From positions 46,485 to 110,484 of the forward strand of contig CALKIV010000080.1 of NCBI GenBank assembly GCA_937995835.1: 64,000 nucleotides of DNA, written 5' to 3'. Numbering within the stretch: position 1 is the stretch's first letter; the number at the start of each line of letters is the position of its first letter. The position numbers and the translations under genes were made by a program. Source of the stretch: an uncultured Dysgonomonas sp. Its GTDB lineage: Bacteria; Bacteroidota; Bacteroidia; Bacteroidales; Dysgonomonadaceae. The notes under the pieces were generated by a model. The model ran no database searches, was not told the DNA's origin, and was given only the letters and a program-made list of their open reading frames with translations. Shown in pieces: positions 47,187 to 56,940 of this stretch.

Positions 47187-50100
47187 ATACAGGATTATTT
47201 ATAGAAAGACCTATCCTCTCCACCGTACTCTCTTTATTGATTGTCATTCTGGGGATTATAGGCTTACTTTCATTGCCTATCGAACAATATCCGGACATAA
47301 CACCGCCTGTTGTCAAGATTAGTGCTTCATATTCTGGCGCTAGCGCAACCACTGTTTCACAGGCTGTAGCAACCCCTATTGAACAGGAATTGAATGGTAC
47401 ACCCGGGATGATATATATGGAGTCTAGCAGTTCCAACTCAGGAGGTTTGTCCATTAGTGTGACCTTCGATGTGGAAACGGATATCGACCTAGCTGCCGTT
47501 GAAATTCAAAACAGGGTAAAACTAGCTGAATCCCGCTTACCAGCCGAAGTGCTTCAAAATGGTATTTCGGTTGAGAAACAAGCTGCTAACCAGTTGATGA
47601 CGCTTGCTCTAATTTCTAAAGATCCAAAATTTGATGAAATATATCTAAGCAACTATGCTACTATCAATATATTAGACGTACTAAGACGCCTTCCGGGTGT
47701 TGGACGTGTGTCGAATGTGGGTAGTAGATATTATGGTATGCAAATTTGGGTATATCCTGACAAATTAGCAAGCTTTGGCTTGACAGTAAAAGACCTACAA
47801 GATGCGCTGAAAGATCAGAATAGAGAATCTGCTGCCGGAGAATTAGGGAAACAACCGATCATTGACATCGATATCAACATCCCCATCACTGCACAAGGGC
47901 GTCTGTCCACTGTTCAAGAGTTTGAGGATATTGTTATTAAGGCAAACAATGATGGTTCGTTTATCAGGATCAAAGACGTTTCACGTGTTTCACTAGAAGC
48001 TTCATCATACAACACGGAGAGTGCCTTGAATGGTAAATATGCTACCATTCTGAGCATTTACACTTTACCCGGAGCCAACTCGGTAGAAGTGGCGAAGAAC
48101 GTGAGAGAAGCCATGCAAGGAATCAGACAAAACTTTCCAGATGGACTAGATTTTATGGTTCCATTCGACATGACTGAATATATTCAAGAGTCAATTAACG
48201 AAGTTTACAAAACTCTGTTCGAAGCTTTGCTCTTGGTGATCATCGTTGTTTTCTTATCACTCCAAAATTGGAGGGCTGCACTTGTGCCTATTGTCGCTGT
48301 GCCAATTTCACTGATCGGAACTTTTGGTTTTATGCTTCTCATGGGCTTCTCACTTAACACCCTCACCCTCTTGGGGCTCGTACTCTCCATCGGTATTGTC
48401 GTCGATGATGCCATTGTCGTCGTCGAGAATGTGGAACGGATCATGGAAGAGAAAGGCATGAATGCCCGATCTGCCACCCATCAAGCGATGAAAGAACTAG
48501 CTGGTGCACTGATTGCCACATCACTGGTCTTGGCTGCGGTATTTGTACCCGTAAGTTTTCTCGATGGCATTACTGGTGCATTATACAGACAATTCTCTGT
48601 AACGATTGTAGTATCAGTTATCATTTCTGGGGTAGTGGCTCTAACATTAAGTCCTGCCATGTGTGCCCTGATTTTAAAGCCAAAGGATAAGGACAAAAAA
48701 GAAAATATTGTTTTTAGAAAAATAAACTCTTGGTTAAATACGGGTAACAACAAATACATAGACATTTTACAAAAGGTGATTCACAACCCAAGGAGAATCA
48801 TGGTGTTGTTTGGCATGATCCTCGTATTCATCTTTGTATTCCACAAAGTAACTCCTAGCAGTTTTATTCCTCAAGAAGATCAAGGATACTTCACTGTAGA
48901 ATTGGAAATGCCTGAAGGAACGACTTTAGAGCGTATGCGAAAAGTTAGCGCCAGAGCAGTCAACTACCTAAACCATCATGAGGCTGTGCTACACGTACAA
49001 AGCGTTGATGGTTCAAGCCCTCGTGTGGGAACTAACCAAGGGCGCTCCACATTGACCGTCATCCTGAAACCTTGGGAAGAACGAGATATGATTGTAGACG
49101 AAGTCATCGAAGATGTCAAGAAAGAGTTCTATAACTATCCTGAAATACGAGCTTTTGTCAGTCGCCCACCTGCTATCCCCGGACTGGGGTCTGCTGGAGG
49201 TGTAGAGATGCAACTCCAAGCCCTTTCAGGAGCAACAATGGAAGATCTGGCAACCGCTACAGATACGTTCTTGCATTATGCTAACCAATCGAAAGAGATA
49301 GCAAATGCTTCTACATCTTTGCAACAGCAAATTCCTCAACTATTCTTCGATGTAGATAGAGACAAAGCAAAACTTTTGGGAGTGCCAATGTCTGAAATCT
49401 TCTCTACGATGAAAGCCTATTTAGGTTCAGTATATGTCAATGACTTTAATATGTTCAATCGCATATATCGTGTATACATACAAGCTGATCAGCGATTTAG
49501 AGCAACCACTGACGACATTAATCTATTCTTCGTCAAGGCTTCTAATGGTTCGATGATACCTCTAACTGCTCTAGGAGAAATAAAGCCGACCACAGGGCCG
49601 GGCAATATTAAGCGTTTTAACATGTACAATTCGGCTTCTGTGCAAATAACTCCAGAGGATGGATACAGTTCTGGACAAACGATGGAAAAGATAGAAGAAA
49701 TAAGGAAAGATCATTTGCCTGAAAACATTGGTGTGGCTTGGAGTGGGCTATCTTTCCAAGAGAAAAAAGCAAGTGGACAAATAGGCTTGGTATTTACATT
49801 GGTATTAATCTTCGTTTTCTTATTCCTTGCTGCGCTGTACGAAAGTTGGTCTGTGCCCGTTGCCGTTCTACTATCCTTGCCGGTAGCAGCTTTGGGGGCT
49901 TATCTTGGTATATTTATAACCGGATTAGACAATGATATCTATTTCCAAATTGGATTGGTTACATTGATCGGACTTGCTACAAAAAATGCGATTCTGATTG
50001 TAGAATTTGCAAAAATAGAAGTGGACAATGGTGCAAGCCCTATCTCTGCAGCAATAGATGCTACCAAACTTCGTTTTCGCCCTATCTTGATGACCTCACT

Positions 50101-50317
50101 TGCCTTTATTCTTGGCATGGTTCCTCTAGTATTAGCTTCAGGCCCGGGTTCAGCAAGTAGACATTCAATTGGTACGGGTGTATTCTTTGGAATGATCATC
50201 ACCGTTATTTTTGGACTTGTGTTTGTTCCTTTCTTCTTTGTGATGATTTACAAACTAAAACAGAAGATTCAATTACCTCAATTTAGAATTCCTAAGATTA
50301 CAAGAAAATCAAAATAA
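47183..50317 (+). CDS. RND multidrug efflux pump, HAE1 family (AcrB-like)
   Basis: A 1044-aa inner-membrane transporter with the typical internal repeat: membrane segment 1, first periplasmic loop, segments 2-7, second loop and segments 8-12. The proton-relay Asp pair lies in IGIVVDDAIVVVENVERI (408-409), and the second-half signature LIGLATKNAILIVEFAK supplies the lysine. It exports hydrophobic drugs, bile salts or detergents by proton antiport. It overlaps the adaptor gene by four bases and is followed after 3 bp by the channel gene, so all three are one operon. Confidence 0.96.
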   Translation: MNTGLFIERPILSTVLSLLIVILGIIGLLSLPIEQYPDITPPVVKISASYSGASATTVSQAVATPIEQELNGTPGMIYMESSSSNSGGLSISVTFDVETDIDLAAVEIQNRVKLAESRLPAEVLQNGISVEKQAANQLMTLALISKDPKFDEIYLSNYATINILDVLRRLPGVGRVSNVGSRYYGMQIWVYPDKLASFGLTVKDLQDALKDQNRESAAGELGKQPIIDIDINIPITAQGRLSTVQEFEDIVIKANNDGSFIRIKDVSRVSLEASSYNTESALNGKYATILSIYTLPGANSVEVAKNVREAMQGIRQNFPDGLDFMVPFDMTEYIQESINEVYKTLFEALLLVIIVVFLSLQNWRAALVPIVAVPISLIGTFGFMLLMGFSLNTLTLLGLVLSIGIVVDDAIVVVENVERIMEEKGMNARSATHQAMKELAGALIATSLVLAAVFVPVSFLDGITGALYRQFSVTIVVSVIISGVVALTLSPAMCALILKPKDKDKKENIVFRKINSWLNTGNNKYIDILQKVIHNPRRIMVLFGMILVFIFVFHKVTPSSFIPQEDQGYFTVELEMPEGTTLERMRKVSARAVNYLNHHEAVLHVQSVDGSSPRVGTNQGRSTLTVILKPWEERDMIVDEVIEDVKKEFYNYPEIRAFVSRPPAIPGLGSAGGVEMQLQALSGATMEDLATATDTFLHYANQSKEIANASTSLQQQIPQLFFDVDRDKAKLLGVPMSEIFSTMKAYLGSVYVNDFNMFNRIYRVYIQADQRFRATTDDINLFFVKASNGSMIPLTALGEIKPTTGPGNIKRFNMYNSASVQITPEDGYSSGQTMEKIEEIRKDHLPENIGVAWSGLSFQEKKASGQIGLVFTLVLIFVFLFLAALYESWSVPVAVLLSLPVAALGAYLGIFITGLDNDIYFQIGLVTLIGLATKNAILIVEFAKIEVDNGASPISAAIDATKLRFRPILMTSLAFILGMVPLVLASGPGSASRHSIGTGVFFGMIITVIFGLVFVPFFFVMIYKLKQKIQLPQFRIPKITRKSK

Positions 50318-50320
50318 GTA

Positions 50321-51706
50321 ATGGAAGTGAAAACTATAAAATACATATATATATTAGGCATACTATTTTTCGTTTCATCATGTAAAATAGGCTCAAAGTA
50401 TGAGCAACCTGTGATGGACAACATGCCTCAAACCTTTGACAGCATGGGCAGCGAAGGAGGCAGTGTTTCTGATATCGGGTGGAGCGAATTGTACACAGAT
50501 CCTGTATTGCAAGAATTGATTTTGAAAGCTATCGAGCACAACAAAGATTTGCTCATCGCCACCGCACGCATTAAGGAAATGGAAGCTAATAAGCGTATCA
50601 GCTTCTCCAACCTCTTTCCCAGTTTAGGATATGCTGGCGATGGAGAAAGAGAAATGGAAAAATATGGAGGTGAAAATAAAAAATTCAAAACGAGTTATAA
50701 TGCCAAAGTAAACGTCTCTTGGGAACTAGACATTTGGGGCAATCTGCGTTGGGCTAACGATGCGGGAGTGGCAAGCTATATGCAAACCATTGAAGCCAGA
50801 CGCTGGCTGCAACTGGTGATTATTGGACAAGTAGCACAAAACTATTTTGAACTGCAAGCACTGGATAGAGAATTTCAGATCGTCAGCCAAACATTAACAG
50901 CTAGACGTGAAGGTGTCAGATTTGCCAAACTGAGATATGAGGGTGGCTTGACTCCCGAAATTCCTTACCGTCAAAGTTTGGTGGAACTTGCCAGAACAGA
51001 AACACTGATTCCGGGGCTAGAAAACGACATCAGACTAAAAGAAAATGATTTATCGATCTTAATTGGCGACTTCCCTATCGGCAATATCTTAAGAGGTAAA
51101 AGTTTCGAAAATCAACAGATTCCTAAAGACCTGCCTATCGAAATTCCCTCTACACTTCTTCAGCGTAGACCCGACATGATAGAAGCTGAACAAAAATTGA
51201 TCGAAAGCAATGCTAAGGTTGGAATAGCTTACACTGATATGTTTCCCCGATTAAGTTTTTCAGGCAAAATAGGCTTTGAAAATGATGAGTTAGCAAACAT
51301 CTTCAAAAGTCCGGGATGGCTCATCAATGGCTTAGTGACCGGTCCTCTCTTCAATATGGGACGCAACAAGGCCAAGCACAAGGCTGCTAAAGCTGCATAC
51401 GAACAAGAGGTTTTACAATATGAAAAGAAAGTCCTTAATGTTTTCAAAGAAGTAAACAATGCTATCATCTCTTTCAACAAGGCCAAAGATGTGAGAAAGA
51501 GCCGTAGCGAGCTCTACGCTTCTGCAAAATCGTATCATGAACTTGCCACCTTGCAGTACGTAAATGGTGCTGTCAGCTATATTGATGTATTGGATGCTCA
51601 ACGTCAGCTTTTTGACGCAGAGATTGCACTAAACAATGCCCACCTGAAAGAGCTTCTGACAACCGTCACCTTATATAATGCTCTTGGAGGAGGACTTACA
51701 AAATGA
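50321..51706 (+). CDS. Outer-membrane efflux channel lipoprotein (TolC/NodT family)
   Basis: A 461-aa outer membrane factor with a lipobox VSSC (Cys21) and the two tandem OEP repeats. SDIGWSELYTDPVLQELILKAIEHNKDLLIATARIKEME starts repeat 1, and RRPDMIEAEQKLIESNAKVGIAYTDMFPRLSFSG starts repeat 2. It forms the trimeric exit duct for the pump encoded 3 bp upstream. The C-terminus includes AVSYIDVLDAQRQLFDAEIALNNA, typical of this family. Confidence 0.95.
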   Translation: MEVKTIKYIYILGILFFVSSCKIGSKYEQPVMDNMPQTFDSMGSEGGSVSDIGWSELYTDPVLQELILKAIEHNKDLLIATARIKEMEANKRISFSNLFPSLGYAGDGEREMEKYGGENKKFKTSYNAKVNVSWELDIWGNLRWANDAGVASYMQTIEARRWLQLVIIGQVAQNYFELQALDREFQIVSQTLTARREGVRFAKLRYEGGLTPEIPYRQSLVELARTETLIPGLENDIRLKENDLSILIGDFPIGNILRGKSFENQQIPKDLPIEIPSTLLQRRPDMIEAEQKLIESNAKVGIAYTDMFPRLSFSGKIGFENDELANIFKSPGWLINGLVTGPLFNMGRNKAKHKAAKAAYEQEVLQYEKKVLNVFKEVNNAIISFNKAKDVRKSRSELYASAKSYHELATLQYVNGAVSYIDVLDAQRQLFDAEIALNNAHLKELLTTVTLYNALGGGLTK

Positions 51707-51737
51707 TCTAACTTTTACATTTATATACAATTTTATT

Positions 51738-52208
51738 ATGGGTATGTTAATTATAGAACAACTGAAAGAGAAAGAAACACCGCCATACGACCTACTCAAC
51801 ATGGCAGACCCCTCTGATGAAGCTATTAAAGACTATCTGAAACGAGGGACTTGTTATATCGCCTCAACTGAAAACGAAGCTATTGGAGTTTATGTACTTC
51901 TGCAAACACGCCCGTTCACTATCGAATTGGTTAATGTAGCCATTGCCGAAGAATACAGAGGATTGGGGTATGGAAAAAAACTTGTGGCACATGCCATTGA
52001 AGAAGCAAGAATTAGAGGCTTCCACGTAATGGAAGTTGGCACAGGAAACGCCAGTATAAAACAACTTGGTCTCTATCAAAAGGCTGGTTTTGTGATCAAC
52101 TCTATTGATTACGATTTTTTCAGAAAGCATTATCAAGAGCCAATTTGGGAAGATGGTATAGAATGTCGCCACATGATCAGATTGACCATGGATCTTAATG
52201 TTTACTAA
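51738..52208 (+). CDS. GNAT family N-acetyltransferase
   Basis: A 156-aa single-domain GNAT protein. I chose the ATG at 51738 (MGMLIIEQL) because the longer frame from 51678 would overlap the channel gene and add an unrelated tail. The acetyl-CoA site is seen in LVNVAIAEEYRGLGYGKKLVAHAIEEA (R/Q-x-x-G-x-G/A type), and GTGNASIKQLGLYQKAGF is the motif-B region. The substrate is unknown. It lies 31 bp after the efflux operon and ends before a shared terminator. It may be co-transcribed with the efflux genes but need not be functionally linked. Confidence 0.85.
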   Translation: MGMLIIEQLKEKETPPYDLLNMADPSDEAIKDYLKRGTCYIASTENEAIGVYVLLQTRPFTIELVNVAIAEEYRGLGYGKKLVAHAIEEARIRGFHVMEVGTGNASIKQLGLYQKAGFVINSIDYDFFRKHYQEPIWEDGIECRHMIRLTMDLNVY

Positions 52209-52225
52209 GATAAAGACTAATGCAC

Positions 52226-52258
52226 AAAAGGCTATAATGAATATCATTATAGCCTTTT
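52226..52258. terminator. Bidirectional terminator between GNAT gene and thyA
   Basis: AAAAGGCTATAATGA (52226-52240) and TCATTATAGCCTTTT (52244-52258) are perfect 15-bp inverted repeats with a 3-nt loop. T-rich ends on both strands let it serve the converging GNAT (plus) and thyA (minus) genes. Confidence 0.85.
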
Positions 52259-52277
52259 ATATATTATCAAACGAAAG

Positions 52278-53072
52278 TTACACAGCCACTATTCCTTTTA
52301 TGTGTGGATGAGGATCATAACCCTCTAATGTAAAATCTTCATATTTAAAATCAAAAATACTTTTCACCTCCGGATTGATACGCATTGTTGGCAAAGCTCT
52401 AAAATCTCTGCTCAATTGCAATTCTACTTGCTCCAGATGATTTGTGTAAATATGAGCATCTCCCAAAGTATGCACAAAATCTCCAGCTTTAAGACCTGTC
52501 ACTTGCGCCATCATCATCAACAGCAAAGCATAGGACGCAATATTAAAAGGCACTCCTAGAAAGATATCGGCACTACGTTGATACAGTTGCAAGCTTAACC
52601 GCCCATCAGCCACATAAAACTGAAAAAAAGCATGACAAGGAGGCAAATGCATCTTGGATAAAGCACCCACATTCCATGCGCTAACAATGATTCGTCTAGA
52701 GTCTGGATTATTCTTTATTTGCTCCACTGCTTCTGAAATTTGATCGATAAATCCTCCATCATAATCAGGCCACGAACGCCACTGGTAACCATAGATTGGT
52801 CCTAAATCACCATTTTCATCTGCCCATTCGTTCCAGATACGCACACCATTATCTTGCAAATATTTTACATTTGTATCTCCTGCAAGAAACCACAGCAGCT
52901 CATGAATGATAGACTTTAAATGCAACTTTTTTGTTGTCAAAGCCGGAAATCCATCCTCTAGATTGTAACGACTTTGATGTCCAAACACACTGATTGTACC
53001 CGTGCCTGTACGGTCTTCTTTCTTAACTCCTTCTGCGAGAACTCTTTTTAGTAATGTATGATATTGCTGCAT
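52278..53072 (-). CDS. thyA: Thymidylate synthase
   Basis: A 264-aa enzyme, the same length as E. coli ThyA. It makes dTMP from dUMP with methylene-tetrahydrofolate. The nucleophile is Cys146 in LPPCHAFFQFYV; the N-terminal RTGTGTISVFG and C-terminal DAHIYTNHLEQVELQLSR are intact. No folA (dihydrofolate reductase) follows it, although the two are often adjacent in Bacteroidota; downstream is a terminator and the oppositely oriented GNAT gene. A TAACTTTG (minus strand, 53104-53097) upstream matches the -7 element. Confidence 0.97.
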   Translation of the reverse strand: MQQYHTLLKRVLAEGVKKEDRTGTGTISVFGHQSRYNLEDGFPALTTKKLHLKSIIHELLWFLAGDTNVKYLQDNGVRIWNEWADENGDLGPIYGYQWRSWPDYDGGFIDQISEAVEQIKNNPDSRRIIVSAWNVGALSKMHLPPCHAFFQFYVADGRLSLQLYQRSADIFLGVPFNIASYALLLMMMAQVTGLKAGDFVHTLGDAHIYTNHLEQVELQLSRDFRALPTMRINPEVKSIFDFKYEDFTLEGYDPHPHIKGIVAV

Positions 53073-53111
53073 GATTTTCTAGTTTTTATTACTCTACAAA
53101 GTTAGAAAAAT

Positions 53112-53152
53112 AAACGAGAGCCATGCTCTAAAAAAGGACATGACTCTCGTTT
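53112..53152 (-). terminator. Terminator after rprY
   Basis: AAACGAGAGCCATG (53112-53125) pairs with CATGACTCTCGTTT (53139-53152) with one mismatch. A T-rich run follows on the minus strand, and the plus strand also carries T6 after it. It lies between the rprY stop and the thyA promoter region. Confidence 0.8.
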
Positions 53153-53174
53153 TTTTATGATTCTTACAGTGGTT

Positions 53175-53885
53175 TTATTCTTCCTCTGTTTCTTCCGTTG
53201 GAACAATCAATTTGTATCCTTTTCCATGGATATTGATAATTTCAATCGTAGGATCAGGACGCAAAAGTTTACGCAACTTTGTGATATACACGTCCATACT
53301 TCTTGCATTAAAATAGTTATCATCTACCCAAATTTGCTTCAAAGCATGATTTCTCTCCAGGATATCATTGGCATGGGCACAAAGCAAAGCCAAAAGTTCA
53401 GACTCTTTGGTCGTCAATTTTGTACTTTCTCCATTGATTGCCAAAATTTGCTTTTGAGTATCAAATTCCATGCTACCAAATTTATAGATTTGTTGCTCTT
53501 TCACACGTTTTCCTTTCACACGTCTGAAGATAGCTTCAATTCTCAACACCAATTCTTCCATACTGAACGGCTTGGTGATATAATCATCTGCTCCAGCTTT
53601 AAAACCTTCGAGTATGTCATCCTTCATATTCTTGGCAGTCAGAAAGATAATAGGCACTTCTGTATTGATGGCTCTAATTTCCTTCACCAATGTGATTCCA
53701 TCCTTTTTAGGCATCATCACATCCAAAATACACAAGTCATATTTTTCTTTTACGAATCCTTTATATCCTACCTCTCCGTCCGTATAGAGATCAGTGTCAT
53801 ATCCTTTAGCCTGCAAATACTCCCGAAGAAGCATCCCCAGATTCTCATCATCCTCACATAAAAATAATTTCAATCTTTCTTCCAT
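53175..53885 (-). CDS. rprY: OmpR-family response regulator RprY
   Basis: A 236-aa regulator with a receiver domain (1-120; phosphoacceptor Asp55 in DLCILDVMMPKKDG, conserved Thr/Lys in FLTAK and DDYITKPF) and a winged-helix DNA-binding domain (about 135-230; RSMDVYITKLRKLLRPDP). It strongly resembles RprY of Bacteroides, the partner of RprX. It is 27 bp downstream of the kinase gene in one unit. The regulon is not visible from this sequence. Confidence 0.93.
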   Translation of the reverse strand: MEERLKLFLCEDDENLGMLLREYLQAKGYDTDLYTDGEVGYKGFVKEKYDLCILDVMMPKKDGITLVKEIRAINTEVPIIFLTAKNMKDDILEGFKAGADDYITKPFSMEELVLRIEAIFRRVKGKRVKEQQIYKFGSMEFDTQKQILAINGESTKLTTKESELLALLCAHANDILERNHALKQIWVDDNYFNARSMDVYITKLRKLLRPDPTIEIINIHGKGYKLIVPTEETEEE

Positions 53886-53912
53886 AGCTAATAATATTTT
53901 TATTAATTTTTC

Positions 53913-55460
53913 TTATTCTTGTTTTGTTACCGGCAAGATTATCTTAAACTTTGTTCCTGCCCCTATTTCACTATCTGCTTTAATAGCTCCTCCATGATCT
54001 AGCACTATCTTTTTAACGTAAGCCAATCCTAAACCAAATCCTTTGACATCATGCCTATTACCAGTGGATACACGGAAAAAACGATCAAAAATTTTCTTTG
54101 TATCTTCTTTTCTCATCCCTATTCCATTATCTTCCACAGAAATATTCAGTTTATTTCCGGTGTTCCAAGTTCTGATCATCAACTCCAAAGGCATGTCTTC
54201 TCTTCTATATTTTACTGCATTATCTAACAGATTAAATAACACATTAGTAATATGCATCTTATCAGCCTTCACAAGGTCTTCCGTAGCCTGTAGGTCAATA
54301 TCGATATGTCCTCCAAACTTCTCTACCTTTATTTGGAAAGTATTGGCAACTGTGGCCACTACATCATTCATCTCTAGATCCTTGAGCTTCAATGTAGCTT
54401 TTTGCTTTTCGAACAAAGACATCTGTAGAACTTTTTCTACCTGAAAGCTCAAACGCTCAGTTTCATCATTGATAACACCTGAAATATGCTTAAACACATC
54501 TGGCGACTTCATTATGTTTCCATCTTTTAGCATTTGTGCTGCCAAAGAAATCGTCGAGACAGGTGTTTTCAATTCGTGAGTCATATTATTCATAAAGTCA
54601 TTCTTCATCTCAGACAAACGCTTTTGTCTAAAAATAATGCTGATAATAATTATAAAAGTGACTAACAAGATAAACGTAAACACCACAGCAGGCACTAAAA
54701 ATGATATTTCTTGATAGATATAATTATTCTTACTAGGAAAATAGACCTTCAGGAAAGTCCATTTATCACTAGGATCATTAGGAAATAAAATTTGAGAATA
54801 ATTATCCTCAGCCTCCTTAAAATTGGCCTGACGATGAATTGGTCTATTATTCTTATCCACTACCTCATAGAAGAAAGGGATGGGAATACCATTTTGACTA
54901 AATTCTTGTTTCAGAATATTTTCTAGTTCTCTGAAATCTACTCTCTCTTCAATAGGTTTAGCATTAGGAGCCTCTAATATTCGACTGATCACTTCATCAA
55001 TATTCTCTCTCTCATATCGATAACGCCTTATCAATTCTTCTTGAATGCTCGACGATGCTCTCGTAATAGCATTACCTCCCTGTTTGTTCGGAGACTTGAA
55101 AAGTGAAGCATCCGGTTCTGCATCAGTTGTTGTGGTCTCTTCATAGTGCTCTACAAAAGCACTAAATTGATACCTATCCGGCGCTATTTCTTTTTGAGAA
55201 CTGTATTGACGAATAAAGGTTTTCTTTCGCTCAGCCATTTTTTGCTCATAGCGTTTCTTACTTTCTTCATACAAATACTTCCTTGTCTGATCTAGCTCAA
55301 GCTCTTTTGCCACATTGCCTAAACTACGTTTCACAGCCTCGTTAAAATGGTCTGTTCGCATTTGATTCGACTTACTTATATATTGTATTTGAAGATATAT
55401 AAGTCCGAAAAATGCGAATGCCATAATAGCAGCCAATATCCAGATAGTAGATTTTCTCAT
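53913..55460 (-). CDS. rprX: Sensor histidine kinase RprX
   Basis: A 515-aa membrane kinase. The first membrane helix (about 7-27) and the second (about 245-268, VVFTFILLVTFIIIISIIF) flank a roughly 215-residue extracytoplasmic sensor region. The H-box MTHELKTPVSTI has the phosphorylated His at about 294; the N-box LFNLLDNAVKYR, G1 DNGIGM and G2 GFGLGLAYVKKI are all present, so it should be active. It is transcribed with rprY. The sensor region contains a charged, helical stretch (about 40-75) with no recognised domain. Confidence 0.92.
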   Translation of the reverse strand: MRKSTIWILAAIMAFAFFGLIYLQIQYISKSNQMRTDHFNEAVKRSLGNVAKELELDQTRKYLYEESKKRYEQKMAERKKTFIRQYSSQKEIAPDRYQFSAFVEHYEETTTTDAEPDASLFKSPNKQGGNAITRASSSIQEELIRRYRYERENIDEVISRILEAPNAKPIEERVDFRELENILKQEFSQNGIPIPFFYEVVDKNNRPIHRQANFKEAEDNYSQILFPNDPSDKWTFLKVYFPSKNNYIYQEISFLVPAVVFTFILLVTFIIIISIIFRQKRLSEMKNDFMNNMTHELKTPVSTISLAAQMLKDGNIMKSPDVFKHISGVINDETERLSFQVEKVLQMSLFEKQKATLKLKDLEMNDVVATVANTFQIKVEKFGGHIDIDLQATEDLVKADKMHITNVLFNLLDNAVKYRREDMPLELMIRTWNTGNKLNISVEDNGIGMRKEDTKKIFDRFFRVSTGNRHDVKGFGLGLAYVKKIVLDHGGAIKADSEIGAGTKFKIILPVTKQE

Positions 55461-55610
55461 TTTATAGTTTAGTTCTTTTAACCTACAATATAAGAACTTA
55501 TTTTTGATGTTCTATAACAGAACGCCAATATTTTAACATTTTAAAATTGTTTTTGTTCATTTGTTAGCACAATAGTTATTACAAATACATCTAATAATAC
55601 GTGCTGTCAC

Positions 55611-55702
55611 TTCGTATAAAAGAGAACAGATCTCGATTATTAAACATTTGATTTCTAGATGAAAATTATTAAAACGAGTCAATTTATTCTCTCGTATACG
55701 AA
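55611..55702. repeat. Imperfect 16-bp inverted repeat pair with internal palindrome
   Basis: TTCGTATAAAAGAGAA (55611-55626) matches the reverse complement of 55687-55702 at 14 of 16 positions. The second copy contains the perfect 10-bp palindrome TCGTATACGA (55692-55701). The 60-nt spacing and the position upstream of rprX and downstream of the gldN stop suggest paired regulatory sites. Confidence 0.4.
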
Positions 55703-55814
55703 AGGAGTACATATCAAATTCGCCAGAACACTTTTAAATAAATTTCATATCAATCTTCGTTTTTTATGTAAATTTTAGGATCATAGAGATTAGATACGCA
55801 ATCTACAAAACAAA

Positions 55815-55855
55815 AAACTGTTTTTTAACAATTTATCAGTGTTAAAAAACAGTTT
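55815..55855 (-). terminator. Terminator of the sprF-gldK-gldN unit
   Basis: AAACTGTTTTTTAACA (55815-55830) and TGTTAAAAAACAGTTT (55840-55855) form a perfect 16-bp stem around a 9-nt loop, followed by T-rich sequence on the minus strand. It is 26 bp past the gldN stop. Confidence 0.85.
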
Positions 55856-55880
55856 CCCAATTTGTAAAACTATATTCTTG

Positions 55881-56936
55881 TCAGAAATTTTTCCGTCTTT
55901 CTCTAGCCGAATGAGTTGCTGAAGAACCTGAAGAAGAGTTTTTTGGCATATCTCGCTGTTTAATATCTCTCTGCACAGGCTTGCCATCACTGATTTTCAC
56001 AGAATCGTTGATGACCCATAATCCTTCTTCAAATTTGATCAATTCTTCCTCAATATTTTCTCTAGCTCGCTCAGCTTCTTCTGGAACCGGATATTTTTCT
56101 ATCAAGAATTTATTTTCCATGTTGGTGGTTTTATATATCTCACCATCATAAAGACGCAGTTTGAAGTAATCATCAATTGTTTTAGTCAACACATTATTTA
56201 TATCAGAAGTCATAATGGGCATACGTGCCGCATAAGGTCTGATATTCTCGTATGGTATCCAAAACTGTGGTTCTCGTGTGGCAGTTTCTGCTGAGAAAGA
56301 AACATCAAAACCATCTAGAGCATTGCGATATAGAACAGGGCAAATAGCTACCGTCTTAACATCTAACACAGAATTGGACTGATCAAAGTACCATGCCTCT
56401 TTGACATAGTAACCTAGAATCTCATTGCTAGGGATGCTATACTCATCATAAACGATATGATCGCCTTCTTTAGAGAACCCTATCTCAAGTTTTTCGAACA
56501 TATCCTCTGGTGCTACCTTAAACTTTTCGGTAAAGATGGGTTCACTATCATTAAACTCATAAGCTTCCAGCTCTCCGTTTGCCATCAATTTGAAAATCAT
56601 TGTGTAGAGATTCATCCTCTCCTCAATCGGCGTAACCGGATAATACAGAGCAGCATTAACACCTTTCGTCACATCTATCAATCGATAGATCTCGCGCATC
56701 CAAGTGGCATTCTCCAAACTTTGCGTATTGTTCTGGTTTCTCATCTGAGCACGTACCGACAATTGAGGCAAACTGCTATTTTGCTCCACATTTGCTCGTG
56801 CTTCTTGTTGACGCCTAGCTATTCTATCGCGAAGAGAACCTTCATTCTCCTCTTGAGCATGGATAACCAAAGGTGACATCAATAGAAGAGTAATGAAACT
56901 CAAATATAAGCAATATGTAAATTTTGTCAACTTCAT
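55881..56936 (-). CDS. gldN: Gliding/type IX secretion protein GldN (PorN-like)
   Basis: I chose the ATG at 56936 (MKLTKFTYCLYLSFITLLL) because it gives a signal peptide and begins 4 bp after the gldK stop; a frame from 56966 would overlap gldK. The 351-aa protein has the GldN/PorN pattern: TWMREIYRLIDVTKGVNAALYYPVTPIEERMNLYTMIFKLM, then VKEAWYFDQSNSVLDVKTVAICPVLYRN. In T9SS organisms GldN joins GldK in the periplasmic ring. The C-terminus is a charged, Ser-rich tail. It directly follows gldK, with no gldL or gldM gene in between. Confidence 0.85.
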   Translation of the reverse strand: MKLTKFTYCLYLSFITLLLMSPLVIHAQEENEGSLRDRIARRQQEARANVEQNSSLPQLSVRAQMRNQNNTQSLENATWMREIYRLIDVTKGVNAALYYPVTPIEERMNLYTMIFKLMANGELEAYEFNDSEPIFTEKFKVAPEDMFEKLEIGFSKEGDHIVYDEYSIPSNEILGYYVKEAWYFDQSNSVLDVKTVAICPVLYRNALDGFDVSFSAETATREPQFWIPYENIRPYAARMPIMTSDINNVLTKTIDDYFKLRLYDGEIYKTTNMENKFLIEKYPVPEEAERARENIEEELIKFEEGLWVINDSVKISDGKPVQRDIKQRDMPKNSSSGSSATHSARERRKNF

Positions 56937-56940
56937 AATT

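Larger units (their letters stand above)
55461..55880. other. 420-bp intergenic region upstream of rprX
   Basis: It holds a terminator for gldN (55815-55855) and a pair of inverted repeats (55611-55626 and 55687-55702). I found no clear TAnnTTTG near the rprX start, although A/T-rich sequence is present. No RNA gene is seen. Confidence 0.5.

Noticed and set aside
53157..53861. 234-codon plus-strand frame opposite rprY
   Set aside because: Opposite strand of a clear OmpR-family regulator; product is rich in F/H/I with no recognisable domain.
55611..55702. CRISPR-like or IS-end repeats
   Set aside because: Only two imperfect inverted copies occur and no spacers, transposase or direct repeats are nearby.
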